This document shows, one piece after another, positions 63,309-64,000 of a stretch of DNA of 64,000 nt. The translations under genes and the position numbers were made by a program. Numbering within the stretch: the first letter of the stretch is position 1; each line of letters begins with the position of its first letter. Under the pieces are notes generated by a model. It was not told where the DNA came from and searched no databases. It worked only from the letters and a program-made list of their open reading frames with translations. This stretch comes from an uncultured Paracoccus sp. (GTDB taxonomy: Bacteria > Pseudomonadota > Alphaproteobacteria > Rhodobacterales > Rhodobacteraceae), in contig NZ_CANKWH010000003.1 in assembly GCF_947487305.1 (NCBI RefSeq), positions 124,001 to 188,000 on the forward strand, read 5' to 3'.

Positions 63309-64000
63309 GCCGCCACCGCCGGGGTTTCGGTCGGGTTGAACTTCTCGAAGTGGAAGCTGGCGGGGGCGACGCCAAGGGCGGCCATGTGCTGGCGCACCGC
63401 CTCGACCATCGGCGGGGGACCGCACAGATAGACATCGCTGTCGCCGCCGTTGAAATCCTCGAGGCCGAGATGATCGGTGACGAAGCCCTTGCGGTCATGC
63501 TCCTCGTCCTTGGCGGCGAGGATGGTGACGATCTGGACATTGCCGATCTGATCGGCCAGCGCCTGCATCCGCTCCAGCTCGACCAGATCCGCGCCATGGG
63601 TGACGGCATAGTAGAGCCGGATCGGATGGTCGCTGCCGCTGACGGCGACCGATTCCAGCATGGCGAGGAAGGGCGCAAGGCCGGTGCCGCCGGCCAGCCA
63701 CAGCTGCGGGCGCTCGACCGGGCGCAGGTAGAAGGCACCCATCGGGCCGGTCAGGTCCAGCTTGTCGCCGGGCTTGGCGATCTCGCCCAGCCAGGTCGAC
63801 ATGACGCCGCCCTTGAGGTTGCGGATCAGGAAACTGCCCTCGTCGGCGCCCGGCGCCGAGGAGAAGGAATAGGAGCGGTACCGGTCGGTGCCGGGCACGC
63901 CGATATTGACGTATTGGCCGGGCAGGAAGGCGATCGGTTTGGACAGTTTCACCCTGAGCCCGAACGAGGTTTCCGACAGCGCATCGACCGCGATCACCTC
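63305..64000 (-). CDS. benC: Benzoate 1,2-dioxygenase electron-transfer component, 5' end beyond edge
   Basis: Partial: the frame is open at base 64000, and the N-terminal 2Fe-2S ferredoxin domain is outside the window. What remains is the FNR-type reductase: FAD-binding FLPGQYVNIGVPGTDRYRSYSF, NADH-binding LWLAGGTGLAPFLAMLE and VYLCGPPPM. It hands electrons from NADH to the BenAB oxygenase, whose genes should lie just beyond the right edge. Coupled to benD by four overlapping bases. Confidence 0.9.
   Translation of the reverse strand, partial: EVIAVDALSETSFGLRVKLSKPIAFLPGQYVNIGVPGTDRYRSYSFSSAPGADEGSFLIRNLKGGVMSTWLGEIAKPGDKLDLTGPMGAFYLRPVERPQLWLAGGTGLAPFLAMLESVAVSGSDHPIRLYYAVTHGADLVELERMQALADQIGNVQIVTILAAKDEEHDRKGFVTDHLGLEDFNGGDSDVYLCGPPPMVEAVRQHMAALGVAPASFHFEKFNPTETPAVAA

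Overview
The window reads as a chromosome segment of a high-GC alphaproteobacterium. It is most like the Rhodobacteraceae, with a Paracoccus-like set of genes. The reasons are the very GC-rich codon use, the frequent GTG and TTG starts, tightly overlapping ATGA and TGATG operons, and the mix of a BluB/UbiH-type housekeeping background with aromatic-acid catabolism. No rRNA, tRNA, CRISPR array or recognisable insertion sequence was found.

Layout. (1) 1-7330: an envelope-energy module. A leftward operon encodes an exported protein, ExbB, two ExbD proteins and a TonB-like protein cut by the window edge. It is divergent from a DUF1036 protein, a secreted caspase-fold protein and a degenerate-M23/lytic-transglycosylase fusion. 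(2) 7405-19494: housekeeping and metabolism: glutaminase, LolA, an MFS carrier, two tandem HAD acid phosphatases, BluB, a YciA thioesterase, an ornithine-cyclodeaminase relative, a UbiH-type hydroxylase, a YeeZ-like epimerase, AMP nucleosidase, HU and an EamA exporter. (3) 20276-25746: a decayed organosulfur-assimilation locus (FMN reductase, TauD-type dioxygenase, FMN monooxygenase, then ABC permease, binding protein and ATPase). It carries several frameshifts, nonsense codons, a deletion fusion and a 7-base tandem repeat. (4) 25788-29804: an amidohydrolase, CobW-type GTPase and sodium:solute symporter operon. (5) 29926-41667: a surface-glycan locus. It holds a sialyl/polysialyltransferase-like enzyme, a second glycosyltransferase, and a ten-gene leftward operon for a CMP-activated nonulosonic (legionaminic-like) acid. 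(6) 41996-49773: an RND efflux pair, an MFS carrier and a second ExbB-ExbD-TonB set. (7) 49952-51790: ilvD. (8) 52017-64000: aromatic catabolism. It holds an AAHS-type transporter, an intradiol dioxygenase (catA), an SCP2-like/hydrolase/BKACE operon, a DUF892 protein, boxA, a HutD-like protein, two BenM/CatM-like LysR regulators facing away from each other, a GH5 glycosidase, and benD-benC running off the right edge.

How the genes work together. BenC and BenD (with BenAB presumably beyond the edge) would turn benzoate into catechol, and CatA would open the ring. The divergent SCP2-like/hydrolase/BKACE operon shares a promoter region with catA that holds two identical palindromes, and could supply an unconventional lower pathway. 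A perfect ATAC-N7-GTAT site overlaps the start of one LysR gene and fits the BenM/CatM operator rule. In the glycan locus, LegC-, dehydratase-, PtmE-, NeuB-, NeuD- and NeuA-like enzymes sit with two Gfo/Idh/MocA oxidoreductases, but no hydrolysing 2-epimerase (NeuC/LegG) is present.

Most unusual items: the envelope module, in which a caspase fold, an M23 domain and one ExbD have each lost a key residue; the rotting sulfur locus; the BKACE-coupled catechol region; and the epimerase-less nonulosonate operon.
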